Shown piece after piece: positions 16,527 to 25,333 of a stretch of DNA of 64,000 bases; the first letter of the stretch is position 1; every line of letters starts with the position of its first letter. Position numbers and translations under genes: made by a program. The notes under the pieces are model-generated. The model saw only the letters and a program-made list of their open reading frames with translations. It did no database searches and was not told the origin of the DNA. This DNA is from Enterobacterales bacterium (lineage in GTDB: Bacteria > Pseudomonadota > Gammaproteobacteria > Enterobacterales > Enterobacteriaceae): contig JAATFX010000145.1 in NCBI GenBank assembly GCA_015654925.1, positions 42,239-106,238 on the forward strand. The letters are read 5' to 3'.

Positions 16527-18758
16527 ATGGTTGCGGTAAGAAGTGCGCATTTGAATACAGCGGGAGAGTTTGTCCCGGAAGACTGGATTGCCAGTCTGGG
16601 TCTTTCTAACCCGCAGTCAAGTGAGCGGCTGGCCGAAACCTGGCGTTACTGCGAGCAGCGATGCAAGAACCATCCCGACGCGGCGCTGCTGTTATGGCGC
16701 GGCATCGAGATGGTCGAAATCCTGTCCATGCTCAGCATGGACAGCGACAGCCTGTGCGCGGCGCTGCTGTTTCCCCTGGCCGACGGCGAGGTGGTGGCGG
16801 AAGCGGTGCTGGAGGAGGAGTTCGGCAAAAAAATCGTCGATCTGGTGCACGGCGTGCGCGATATGGACGCCATCCGCCAGTTGAAAGCCACCCATAACGA
16901 CACCATGGCGCCGGAACAGGTGGATAACGTGCGGCGCATGCTGCTGGCCATCGTCGAGGACTTCCGCTGCGTGGTCATCAAGCTGGCGGAGCGCATCGCC
17001 CACCTGCGGGAACTCAAGGACGCCCCGGAGGACGAACGGGTGCTGGCGGCCAAAGAGAGCTCCAATATCTACGCTCCGCTGGCCAACCGCCTGGGTATCG
17101 GCCAGTTGAAATGGGAGCTGGAGGATTTTTGCTTCCGCTATCTTCATCCCGATGAATACAAGCGCATCGCCCAGTTGCTGCACGAGCGGCGCATCGACCG
17201 CGAGCAGTATATCGAGGATTTCGTCGCCTCCCTGCGCGATGCGATGAAGGAAGAAGGCATCAAAGCCGATATCTACGGCCGGCCGAAGCATATCTACAGC
17301 ATCTGGCGCAAAATGCAGAAAAAAGCGCTGGAGTTCGACGAACTGTTCGACGTGCGCGCGGTGCGGGTGGTGGTGGAGCGTTTGCAGGATTGTTATGCCG
17401 CCCTCGGCATCGTGCATACCCATTTCCGCCATCTGCCCGACGAGTTCGACGATTATGTCGCCAATCCCAAGCCCAACGGTTATCAATCCATCCACACCGT
17501 GGTGCTGGGACCGCGCGGCAAAACGCTGGAAATCCAGATTCGCACCCGGCAAATGCACGAAGACGCCGAGCTGGGCGTGGCGGCGCATTGGAAATACAAG
17601 GAAGGCACGCCTTCCACCGGCGTGCGTTCCGGTTATGAAGAACGCATCGCCTGGCTGCGCAAGCTGCTGGCCTGGCAGGAAGAGATGGCGGACTCCGGCG
17701 AGATTCTCGACGAGGTGCGCAGCCAGGTCTTCGACGACCGGGTTTATGTGTTCACCCCCAAAGGCGACGTGATCGACCTGCCGGCCGGTTCGACCCCGCT
17801 GGATTTCGCTTACCATATCCATAGCGACGTCGGCCACCGCTGCATCGGCGCCAAAATCAGCGGGCGCATCGTGCCCTTTACCTATCAGTTGCGCATGGGC
17901 GATCAGGTTGAGATCATCACCCAGAAGCAACCCAACCCCAGCCGCGACTGGCTCAACCCCAACCTGGGATACGTCACCACCAGCCGGGGGCGCTCCAAGA
18001 TCCACAACTGGTTCCGCAAGCAGGACCGGGATAAAAACATTATCGCCGGCCGCCAACTGCTCGACGATGAGCTGGAACATTTGGGCCTGAGCATCAAGGA
18101 AGCCGAAAAATTACTGCTGCCGCGCTATAACGTCAACTCCCTGGACGAGCTGCTGGCGTCAATCGGCGGCGGCGACGTGCGCATCAACCAGATGATTAAC
18201 TTCCTGCAGGGCAAGCTGAATAAACCCAGCGCCGAAGAGCAGGATCGCGAGGCGCTCAAGCAGCTGACGCAAAAACCGCCGGCGGTGCCGCGCTCCAAAG
18301 ACAACGGCCGGGTGGTGGTGGAAGGCGTGGGCAACCTGATGCATCATATCGCCCGCTGCTGCCAGCCCATTCCCGGCGACGAAATCATCGGTTTTATCAC
18401 CCGCGGGCGCGGCATCTCCATTCACCGGGCCGACTGCGAACAATTGGCCGACTTGCAGGCCAATGCCCCGGAACGCATTGTCGATGCGGTGTGGGGGGAA
18501 AGTTATTCCAGCGGCTATTCGCTGGTGGTCAGGGTAGTAGCCAACGATCGCAGCGGGCTGCTGCGCGATATCACCACCATCCTGGCCAACGAAAAAGTCA
18601 ACGTGCTGGGCGTCGCCAGCCGCAGCGACATTAAACAACAACTGGCCACCATCGATATGGATATAGAAATTTATAATCTGCAGGTTCTGGGCCGGGTATT
18701 GTCCAAATTGAATCAATTGCCGGATGTCATTGACGCGCGCCGGCTGCATGGAGAATAA
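16527..18758 (+). CDS. relA: GTP pyrophosphokinase (stringent response) RelA
   Basis: RelA makes (p)ppGpp on ribosomes stalled with uncharged tRNA. The ATG at 16527 (MVAVRSAH) follows AGGGA and gives 743 residues (E. coli 744). The N-terminal pseudo-hydrolase domain lacks the HD pair (FPLADG in its place), as expected for RelA rather than SpoT. The synthetase domain is near 180-400 (YGRPKHIYSIWRKM, VANPKPNGYQSIHT). TGS (VFTPKGDV), helical, zinc-finger (ARCCQPIPGDE) and C-terminal ACT domains follow. mazEF, present after relA in E. coli, is absent; mazG follows after one base. Confidence 0.97.
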   Translation: MVAVRSAHLNTAGEFVPEDWIASLGLSNPQSSERLAETWRYCEQRCKNHPDAALLLWRGIEMVEILSMLSMDSDSLCAALLFPLADGEVVAEAVLEEEFGKKIVDLVHGVRDMDAIRQLKATHNDTMAPEQVDNVRRMLLAIVEDFRCVVIKLAERIAHLRELKDAPEDERVLAAKESSNIYAPLANRLGIGQLKWELEDFCFRYLHPDEYKRIAQLLHERRIDREQYIEDFVASLRDAMKEEGIKADIYGRPKHIYSIWRKMQKKALEFDELFDVRAVRVVVERLQDCYAALGIVHTHFRHLPDEFDDYVANPKPNGYQSIHTVVLGPRGKTLEIQIRTRQMHEDAELGVAAHWKYKEGTPSTGVRSGYEERIAWLRKLLAWQEEMADSGEILDEVRSQVFDDRVYVFTPKGDVIDLPAGSTPLDFAYHIHSDVGHRCIGAKISGRIVPFTYQLRMGDQVEIITQKQPNPSRDWLNPNLGYVTTSRGRSKIHNWFRKQDRDKNIIAGRQLLDDELEHLGLSIKEAEKLLLPRYNVNSLDELLASIGGGDVRINQMINFLQGKLNKPSAEEQDREALKQLTQKPPAVPRSKDNGRVVVEGVGNLMHHIARCCQPIPGDEIIGFITRGRGISIHRADCEQLADLQANAPERIVDAVWGESYSSGYSLVVRVVANDRSGLLRDITTILANEKVNVLGVASRSDIKQQLATIDMDIEIYNLQVLGRVLSKLNQLPDVIDARRLHGE

Positions 18759-18759
18759 C

Positions 18760-19572
18760 ATGGCTGCATTCCCCGTAACCCCGGGCGCCCAGGCGCGCCT
18801 GCTGGCCATCATGACCCGCCTGCGCGACCCGCAGACCGGCTGTCCGTGGGACCGGCGGCAGACGTTCGACACCATCGTCCCTTACACCCTGGAAGAGACC
18901 TACGAGGTGCTGGACGCCATCGCCAGGCGCGATTATGACGACTTGAAAAGCGAACTGGGCGATCTGCTGTTCCAGGTGGTGTTTTACGCCGAGATGGCGC
19001 GCGAGCAGGGGTTATTTGATTTCGAAGACGTGTGCAACGCCATCAGCGATAAGCTGGTGCGCCGCCATCCGCATATCTTCGGCCAGGACGCCGGTCATGA
19101 CGGCAAAGCGCCCCCCGGCCAGTGGGAAATCCTCAAGGCCCGGGAGCGGGCGGAAAAGGCCCGCCTTTCCCCGCTCGATGATATTCCCGAAGCGCTGCCG
19201 GCGTTGATGAAGGCGCAAAAAATCCAGCAGCGCTGCGCCACGGTGGGGTTTGACTGGACCACCCTGGGGCCGGTGGTGGACAAGGTCTACGAAGAGATTG
19301 ACGAGGTGATGCACGAAGCCCGCCAGGCGGTGGTGGATGAGGACAAGCTGGAGGAAGAGCTGGGCGATCTGCTGTTCGCCACCGTCAACCTGACCCGCCA
19401 CCTCGGCAAAAAGGCGGAAACCGCCCTGCAAAAAGCCAACCGCAAGTTCGAGCGTCGTTTTCGCGCGGTGGAAGAGATTATTCTGGCCGGCGGGCAGAGC
19501 CTGCACCAGGCTTCGCTTGAGGAGATGGAAGCCGCGTGGCAGCAGATAAAACAGCGGGAAACCGCCGGGTAA
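18760..19572 (+). CDS. mazG: Nucleoside triphosphate pyrophosphohydrolase MazG
   Basis: MazG hydrolyses all eight canonical NTPs/dNTPs to NMPs and pyrophosphate. The two tandem MazG repeats are seen: CPWD...TFDTIVPYTLEETYEV with ELGDLLFQVVF (about 35-90), and YEEIDEV with EEELGDLLFATVN (about 180-220). The start at 18760 has GGAG 7 bases upstream and gives 270 residues (E. coli 263). An in-frame ATG at 18748 overlaps the end of relA and is also possible. It likely shares a transcript with relA. Confidence 0.95.
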   Translation: MAAFPVTPGAQARLLAIMTRLRDPQTGCPWDRRQTFDTIVPYTLEETYEVLDAIARRDYDDLKSELGDLLFQVVFYAEMAREQGLFDFEDVCNAISDKLVRRHPHIFGQDAGHDGKAPPGQWEILKARERAEKARLSPLDDIPEALPALMKAQKIQQRCATVGFDWTTLGPVVDKVYEEIDEVMHEARQAVVDEDKLEEELGDLLFATVNLTRHLGKKAETALQKANRKFERRFRAVEEIILAGGQSLHQASLEEMEAAWQQIKQRETAG

Positions 19573-19793
19573 ATCATTGTTTGCCGTTGTGTTAACGCCA
19601 GCGGCTTTTTTCCTGCCAACCTCTTGTTAATGAAGCTATTATCCCGGCCGGGACAGGAGCATGTTCCGGCGCGGGGGGCGTGGGGGCCGAATCACATTTA
19701 GCAAAACGAACGTTTGTGGCGGATTCCCGCTTAAGGTATACTATTTTCCCGTCTTGGTTATTCCGTCTTTACACCCAAAATCTCAGGTTCAGC

Positions 19794-21431
19794 ATGACAA
19801 CTAATTATATTTTTGTAACCGGCGGGGTCGTATCCTCATTGGGTAAAGGTATTGCCGCAGCCTCGCTGGCGGCTATTCTCGAAGCCCGCGGACTCAACGT
19901 TACCATCATGAAACTGGACCCATACATCAATGTGGACCCAGGTACCATGAGTCCAACCCAACATGGTGAAGTTTTCGTGACCGAAGACGGGGCAGAGACC
20001 GATCTGGACCTGGGTCATTACGAACGTTTTATCCGCACCAAAATGTCGCGGCGCAATAACTTCACCACCGGGCGCATCTACTCGGATGTGCTGCGCAAGG
20101 AACGCCGCGGCGACTACCTGGGCGCCACTATCCAGGTGATCCCCCATATTACCAATGCCATCAAGGAACGCATCCTTGAGGGCGGCGAAGGCCATGACGT
20201 GGTGCTGGTGGAAATCGGCGGCACCGTGGGCGATATCGAGGCCATGCCGTTCCTGGAGGCCATTCGCCAGATGGCGGTGGACGTGGGCCGCGAACACACC
20301 ATTTACATGCACCTGACCCTGGTGCCCTACATGGCCGCTTCCGGCGAGGTGAAAACCAAACCCACCCAGCATTCGGTCAAGGAACTGCTGTCCATCGGCA
20401 TCCAGCCGGACGTGTTGATTTGCCGCTCCGATCGCTCGGTGCCCACCAATGAACGGGCAAAAATTGCTTTATTCTGCAATGTGCCGGAAAAAGCGGTCAT
20501 TTCCCTTAAAGACGTTGATTCCATTTATAAAATCCCGGCCCTCTTGAAATCACAGGGCCTGGACGATTATATTTGTAAACGATTCAGCTTGAACTGTCCC
20601 GAGGCGGATCTGTCTGAGTGGGAGCAGGTGGTTTACCAGGAAGCCAATCCGGGCGGCGAAGTCACCATCGGCATGGTCGGCAAATATGTCGAACTGCCGG
20701 ACGCGTACAAATCGGTGATTGAGGCGCTCAAGCACGCCGGGCTGAAAAATCGCCTGACGGTGAACATCAAGCTTATCGATTCGCAGGATGTCGAAACCCG
20801 CGGCGTGGAGATCCTGAAAAATCTCGATGCCATCCTGATCCCCGGCGGTTTTGGTTACCGGGGCGTGGAAGGCAAGATCCTGACCGCGCAATACGCGCGT
20901 GAAAACAAGATTCCTTACCTGGGCATTTGCCTGGGCTTGCAGGTGGCGCTGATTGAGTTCGCCCGGCACGTGGCGGGCATGGACAATGCAAACTCCACCG
21001 AATTTGTGCCAGACTGTAAGTACCCGGTGGTCGCATTGATCACCGAATGGCGTGACGAAAACGGCAGCGTCGAACAGCGCACCGAACAAAGCGATTTAGG
21101 CGGCACCATGCGCCTGGGCAGCCAGGCCTGCCAGTTGTCCGAAGGCAGCCTGGTGCGCGCTATGTACGGCGACTCCACCATCGTCGAGCGCCATCGCCAT
21201 CGTTATGAAGTCAATAACATGCTGTTGAAACCGATTGAAGCCGCCGGCCTGCGCATCGCCGGGTTGTCGGGTGATAACAAGCTGGTCGAGATTATTGAAT
21301 ATCCCGATCATCCGTGGTTCGTGGCTTGCCAGTTCCACCCTGAATTCACTTCGACGCCGCGCGACGGCCACCCGCTGTTTACCGGCTTCGTCAAAGCGGC
21401 CGGCGAGTACCAAAAGCGTCAGATGAAATAA
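19794..21431 (+). CDS. pyrG: CTP synthase
   Basis: PyrG converts UTP to CTP using ATP and glutamine-derived ammonia. The start MTTNYIFVTGGVVSSLGKG at 19794 matches E. coli exactly in position and gives 545 residues. The N-terminal synthetase domain (about 1-266) has the P-loop-like GGVVSSLGKG. The C-terminal glutamine amidotransferase has the nucleophile Cys in LGICLGLQ and the His-Glu pair in FHPEFTS. The 221-bp gap upstream should hold its promoter. eno follows after 87 bp. Confidence 0.98.
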   Translation: MTTNYIFVTGGVVSSLGKGIAAASLAAILEARGLNVTIMKLDPYINVDPGTMSPTQHGEVFVTEDGAETDLDLGHYERFIRTKMSRRNNFTTGRIYSDVLRKERRGDYLGATIQVIPHITNAIKERILEGGEGHDVVLVEIGGTVGDIEAMPFLEAIRQMAVDVGREHTIYMHLTLVPYMAASGEVKTKPTQHSVKELLSIGIQPDVLICRSDRSVPTNERAKIALFCNVPEKAVISLKDVDSIYKIPALLKSQGLDDYICKRFSLNCPEADLSEWEQVVYQEANPGGEVTIGMVGKYVELPDAYKSVIEALKHAGLKNRLTVNIKLIDSQDVETRGVEILKNLDAILIPGGFGYRGVEGKILTAQYARENKIPYLGICLGLQVALIEFARHVAGMDNANSTEFVPDCKYPVVALITEWRDENGSVEQRTEQSDLGGTMRLGSQACQLSEGSLVRAMYGDSTIVERHRHRYEVNNMLLKPIEAAGLRIAGLSGDNKLVEIIEYPDHPWFVACQFHPEFTSTPRDGHPLFTGFVKAAGEYQKRQMK

Positions 21432-21518
21432 AAATGATACGGCGAGCGGCGCGCGGTCTTTCGCGACGGCGCGTGGTTCGTTAGGAATTTTGTTTTAACT
21501 TGTACTGAGGAAATACTA

Positions 21519-22820
21519 ATGTCCAAAATTGTTAAAGTCATCGGCCGTGAAATCATCGACTCACGCGGCAATCCGACTGTTGAAGCAGAAGTACATCTGG
21601 AAGGTGGTTTTGTTGGTTTGGCCGCCGCACCATCAGGCGCTTCCACCGGCTCCCGTGAAGCGCTGGAACTGCGTGACGGTGACAAATCCCGTTTCCTGGG
21701 CAAAGGCGTCACCAAAGCGGTTGCCGCGGTAAACGGCCCGATCGCCGAAGCGGTATTGGGCAAAGATGCGAAAGATCAGGCCAATATCGACAAGATCATG
21801 ATCGATCTCGACGGCACTGAAAACAAATCCAAATTCGGCGCCAACGCCATCCTGGCCGTGTCCCTGGCAGCCGCTAAAGCCGCCGCCGCGTCCAAAGGCA
21901 TGCCGCTGTACGAACATATCGCTGAACTGAACGGCACCGCCGGCAAGTTCTCCATGCCGTTGCCGATGATGAATATCATCAACGGCGGCGAACATGCCGA
22001 TAACAACGTCGACATCCAGGAATTCATGATCCAGCCGGTTGGCGCTAAAACCGTCAAAGAAGCTATCCGCATGGGTTCTGAAGTGTTCCATAACCTGGCT
22101 AAAGTATTAAAAGCCAAGGGCCTGAACACCGCTGTTGGCGACGAAGGCGGCTACGCGCCGAACCTGGAATCCAACTCCGCCGCCCTGGCCGCCATCAAGG
22201 AAGCCGTGGAAAAAGCCGGTTATGTGCTGGGTAAAGACATCACCCTGGCGATGGACTGCGCAGCGTCTGAATTCTACAGCAAAGAAACCGGTAAATATGA
22301 GCTCAAAGGCGAAGGCAAATCCTTCACCTCTGAAGAGTTCACGCATTACCTGGAAGGCCTGACCAAAACCTATCCGATCGTCTCCATCGAAGATGGCCTG
22401 GACGAATCCGACTGGGACGGCTTTGCTTACCAGACCAAAGTGCTGGGCGACAAAATCCAACTGGTGGGCGATGACCTGTTCGTAACCAATACCAAGATCC
22501 TGAAGGAAGGTATTGATAAAGGTATCGCCAACTCCATCCTGATCAAATTCAACCAGATCGGTTCATTGACCGAAACCCTGGCTGCGATCAAAATGGCGAA
22601 AGATGCCGGTTATACCACCATCATCTCTCACCGTTCCGGCGAAACCGAAGATGCGACCATTGCCGACCTGGCCGTGGGTACCGCAGCAGGCCAAATCAAG
22701 ACCGGTTCCATGAGCCGTTCCGACCGCGTTGCCAAATACAACCAGCTGATTCGTATCGAAGAAGCCCTGGGTTCACGGGCACCGTTCAACGGCCTGAAAG
22801 AAGTTAAAGGCCAGGCGTAA
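21519..22820 (+). CDS. eno: Enolase
   Basis: Enolase converts 2-phosphoglycerate to phosphoenolpyruvate and is also an RNA-degradosome subunit. The 433 residues match E. coli (432). Seen are GREIIDSRGNPT, GASTGSREA, the metal ligands in AMDCAASEF, SIEDGLDE and VGDDLFVTN, the catalytic lysine in ILIKFNQIG, and ISHRSGETED. Codon use is biased toward frequent codons, as expected of a highly expressed gene. A strong terminator follows. GarK upstream makes its substrate. Confidence 0.98.
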   Translation: MSKIVKVIGREIIDSRGNPTVEAEVHLEGGFVGLAAAPSGASTGSREALELRDGDKSRFLGKGVTKAVAAVNGPIAEAVLGKDAKDQANIDKIMIDLDGTENKSKFGANAILAVSLAAAKAAAASKGMPLYEHIAELNGTAGKFSMPLPMMNIINGGEHADNNVDIQEFMIQPVGAKTVKEAIRMGSEVFHNLAKVLKAKGLNTAVGDEGGYAPNLESNSAALAAIKEAVEKAGYVLGKDITLAMDCAASEFYSKETGKYELKGEGKSFTSEEFTHYLEGLTKTYPIVSIEDGLDESDWDGFAYQTKVLGDKIQLVGDDLFVTNTKILKEGIDKGIANSILIKFNQIGSLTETLAAIKMAKDAGYTTIISHRSGETEDATIADLAVGTAAGQIKTGSMSRSDRVAKYNQLIRIEEALGSRAPFNGLKEVKGQA

Positions 22821-22874
22821 CCGCCGACGCTCCGTCCGCGGCATGATAAAACGGCTGCGGACCACGTGATCCCA

Positions 22875-22904
22875 AGCCCCATCGTTGCGATGGGGCTTTT
22901 TTTA
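22875..22904 (+). terminator. Rho-independent terminator of eno
   Basis: AGCCCCATCG-TTG-CGATGGGGCT (22875-22897) is a 10-bp stem with a 3-base loop followed by a run of T. It lies 55 bp after the eno stop. Confidence 0.92.
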
Positions 22905-23013
22905 TCTGCGGGGATACCGGCGCGGCCTGTTATTTATCGGGTTGATTTGGCACCTATCGTCTAATCTGTAATAATCAGCGCCCTAATTTGTAGCGACACT
23001 TATCGAGAACAAC

Positions 23014-23685
23014 ATGCAGTACCCGCTTAACGAACTGTTTCAAACCCTTCAGGGTGAAGGTTATTTCACCGGCGTACCGGCGATATTTATCCGCCTGCAA
23101 GGCTGTCCGGTCGGCTGTAGCTGGTGCGACACCAAACATACTTGGGAAACGGACCCGCTTAAGGAAGTTCCGCTGGGGGATATTCCGCTAAAAATTGCCG
23201 ATAGCGACCAATGGGCGAACGTCACCCCGGAGGAGATGCTGGAGATGATTGCCACCCAGGGTTATACCGCGCGCCACGTGGTGATTACCGGCGGCGAACC
23301 CTGCGTGCACGATCTGTATGCCTTGACGCAAATCCTGGAGCAGCAGGGATTCAGTTGCCAGATTGAGACCAGCGGCACCCAGGAGGTGCGCTGCACCAGC
23401 CAGACGTGGGTCACGGTCTCGCCGAAGGTGGGTATGCGCGGCGGCATGGAAATTTTGCCCCAGGCGCTACAGCGGGCGGATGAAATCAAACACCCGGTGG
23501 CGCGTCAGCGGGATATCGAGCATCTCGATGAACTGCTGGCCACCCTTGAGGACGACAAGCCGCGCATTATCGCCCTACAGCCCATCAGCCAGCAGGAAGC
23601 CGCCACCAAACTATGTATCGAAACGTGTATCGCCCGCAACTGGCGCCTGTCCATGCAGACGCATAAATACCTGAATATCGCCTGA
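23014..23685 (+). CDS. queE: 7-carboxy-7-deazaguanine synthase
   Basis: QueE is a radical-SAM enzyme converting 6-carboxytetrahydropterin to 7-carboxy-7-deazaguanine in queuosine synthesis. The cluster motif CPVGCSWC (CxxxCxxC) is in RLQGCPVGCSWCDTKH near residues 27-42, and GGEP binds SAM (VITGGEPCVHD). The 223 residues equal the usual enterobacterial size. It converges with queD, the enzyme that makes its substrate, 10 bp away. Confidence 0.96.
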   Translation: MQYPLNELFQTLQGEGYFTGVPAIFIRLQGCPVGCSWCDTKHTWETDPLKEVPLGDIPLKIADSDQWANVTPEEMLEMIATQGYTARHVVITGGEPCVHDLYALTQILEQQGFSCQIETSGTQEVRCTSQTWVTVSPKVGMRGGMEILPQALQRADEIKHPVARQRDIEHLDELLATLEDDKPRIIALQPISQQEAATKLCIETCIARNWRLSMQTHKYLNIA

Positions 23686-23695
23686 CGCGGGCGAA

Positions 23696-24061
23696 TTATG
23701 CTTCGCCGCGGTAAATGCAGCCCGCGGTACAGGTCTCTTTGACCACAATGGCGCTGAGCAACGGCAGGCCGGGTTTCAGTTCCCGCCAGATCCACTGGGC
23801 CAGCACTTCGCTGGTGGGGTTTTCCAGCCCGGGAATATCGTTAAGATAATAGTGGTCCAGCCGATCGAGAATCGGGCTGAACAGCGCCTTTAATTGCGCA
23901 AAATCAATCACCCAGCCGGTGAACGGGTCCACCTCGCCGGTAATCTCCACCCGCACCATAAACGAGTGGCCGTGCAAACGGCCGCACTTGTGTCCGGCTG
24001 GTACGTGCGGCAAACGATGCGCCGCCTCGAAGGTAAAATCTTTAAATAACGTGGTTACCAC
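23696..24061 (-). CDS. queD: 6-carboxy-5,6,7,8-tetrahydropterin synthase
   Basis: QueD converts 7,8-dihydroneopterin triphosphate to 6-carboxytetrahydropterin, the step before QueE. The zinc ligands His15, His30 and His32 (AAHRLPH, LHGHSF) and catalytic Cys26 (KCGRLHGH) are visible. The 121 residues match E. coli QueD. It is encoded opposite queE with tail-to-tail ends. Confidence 0.96.
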   Translation of the reverse strand: MVTTLFKDFTFEAAHRLPHVPAGHKCGRLHGHSFMVRVEITGEVDPFTGWVIDFAQLKALFSPILDRLDHYYLNDIPGLENPTSEVLAQWIWRELKPGLPLLSAIVVKETCTAGCIYRGEA

Positions 24062-24160
24062 TATAGGGCCTCTGGTTACAACAAACGCTGCATGGTACCG
24101 AAATGCCGCCGATGATTCTATGGTATATCTGATGGGAAGCGATAATTACGGGTCTCATTA

Positions 24161-25180
24161 ATGAAAATCGGACAAAAAAAGCTGGATAACTATAGTTGGA
24201 GTTGGCGGCGGCCATGGTCGCAACGATCATCCCCGCGTTGTCCGCCAGCGCGTCCCTTGCTCTTGGCTGGGGCGGCGCTGCGCATCTGGCTGGTATCGGT
24301 TTGGCTGTTGGCGCTGCCCGCGGTAGCCGGCGCCCCGCGCGCCGGTGACGATAGTTTGTCCCTGGCCACCGGAAACGGGGCCATGCCGGTGTATATTTAC
24401 CGCCCGCGGCCGGATGCGCGGGATCTGCCGGTGGTGATGGTCTTGCATGGCGTAAAGCGCAATGCGCGCCAGGCGCGGGATCAATGGATCGCCGCCGCCA
24501 ATCGTTATCACTTTATGATTATCGCGCCGGAGTTCTCCAATAGCGGATACCCCGGCGCGCGGGGGTATATGCTGGGCAATACGCGCGCCGCCGCGCCTGG
24601 ACTGCGGGGGGGAACGCCGCGTCCCGTGGCGCAGTGGTCTTATGCCCGCATCGGCCAGCTGTTTAGCCAATTGCAGCGCGCGGGAGTTACCCGGCGTACG
24701 GATTATTTGCTTTACGGCCACAGTGCCGGCTGCCAGTTTGTCCATCGCCAGTTAATGGCGCTGCCGGACGCCCGCGTCAAGGCGGCGGTCTGCGCGTCGG
24801 CCGGATGGTGGACGCCGCCGGACACGCGGCAGGACTGGCCTTACGGTTTGGCCGCGGCGCCGTTTACCCTGGACCATGAACAAGCGGCGCGGTTTTTCGC
24901 CCGGCCGACGCTTATCATGGTCGGCGGCCAGGATACCCGCACCACGCATACCGCCATGCGTCAAATGCCGCAGGCCGAGGCCCAAGGCGCCACCCGACTG
25001 GCGCGGGCGCAGTGGTATTTCCAGCGGGTACGGCAGTTGGCAAAACAGCTGCCGCAACCACTACCACAACAGCCGCCTACGCCATTTAACTGGCAGTTTG
25101 CCGTGGTGGACGGCGCCGGTCACCAAAGCCCGCTGCTTATCGATCGGGCCGCCGAATTCCTTAACCAGTTTAATCGATAA
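24161..25180 (+). CDS. Secreted alpha/beta hydrolase, PHB-depolymerase/esterase-like
   Basis: A 339-residue protein with a very basic, tryptophan-rich N-terminus followed by a hydrophobic segment (about residues 33-57, ending PAVAGAPRAG), consistent with a long signal peptide or anchor. The rest has an alpha/beta-hydrolase layout: oxyanion strand VVMVLHGV (about 91-98), nucleophile elbow GHSAG with Ser188, an acid strand TLIMVGGQDT, and a terminal His in DGAGHQS. Substrate is unknown; dienelactone-hydrolase and feruloyl/PHB-esterase families share this pattern. It sits between queD and cysJ, which are neighbours in E. coli, so it is probably an insertion. The true start could be internal to the basic leader. 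Confidence 0.7.
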   Translation: MKIGQKKLDNYSWSWRRPWSQRSSPRCPPARPLLLAGAALRIWLVSVWLLALPAVAGAPRAGDDSLSLATGNGAMPVYIYRPRPDARDLPVVMVLHGVKRNARQARDQWIAAANRYHFMIIAPEFSNSGYPGARGYMLGNTRAAAPGLRGGTPRPVAQWSYARIGQLFSQLQRAGVTRRTDYLLYGHSAGCQFVHRQLMALPDARVKAAVCASAGWWTPPDTRQDWPYGLAAAPFTLDHEQAARFFARPTLIMVGGQDTRTTHTAMRQMPQAEAQGATRLARAQWYFQRVRQLAKQLPQPLPQQPPTPFNWQFAVVDGAGHQSPLLIDRAAEFLNQFNR

Positions 25181-25333
25181 GTTTAACCGATATAACTCTT
25201 TAGGCCTTTTAGTTATTTATTATTGCCATCACATCTTTTATTGATTGCTTCACACTGAGTAACCTTACAAACTCTAATAATCCCATAATAAATGCCCGGC
25301 CATACTGGTACGCACAAGGAAATTCGAACAGCA

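Noticed and set aside
16692..18080. 462-codon open frame antisense to relA
   Set aside because: Mirror frame of a conserved gene, with no domain or start signal.
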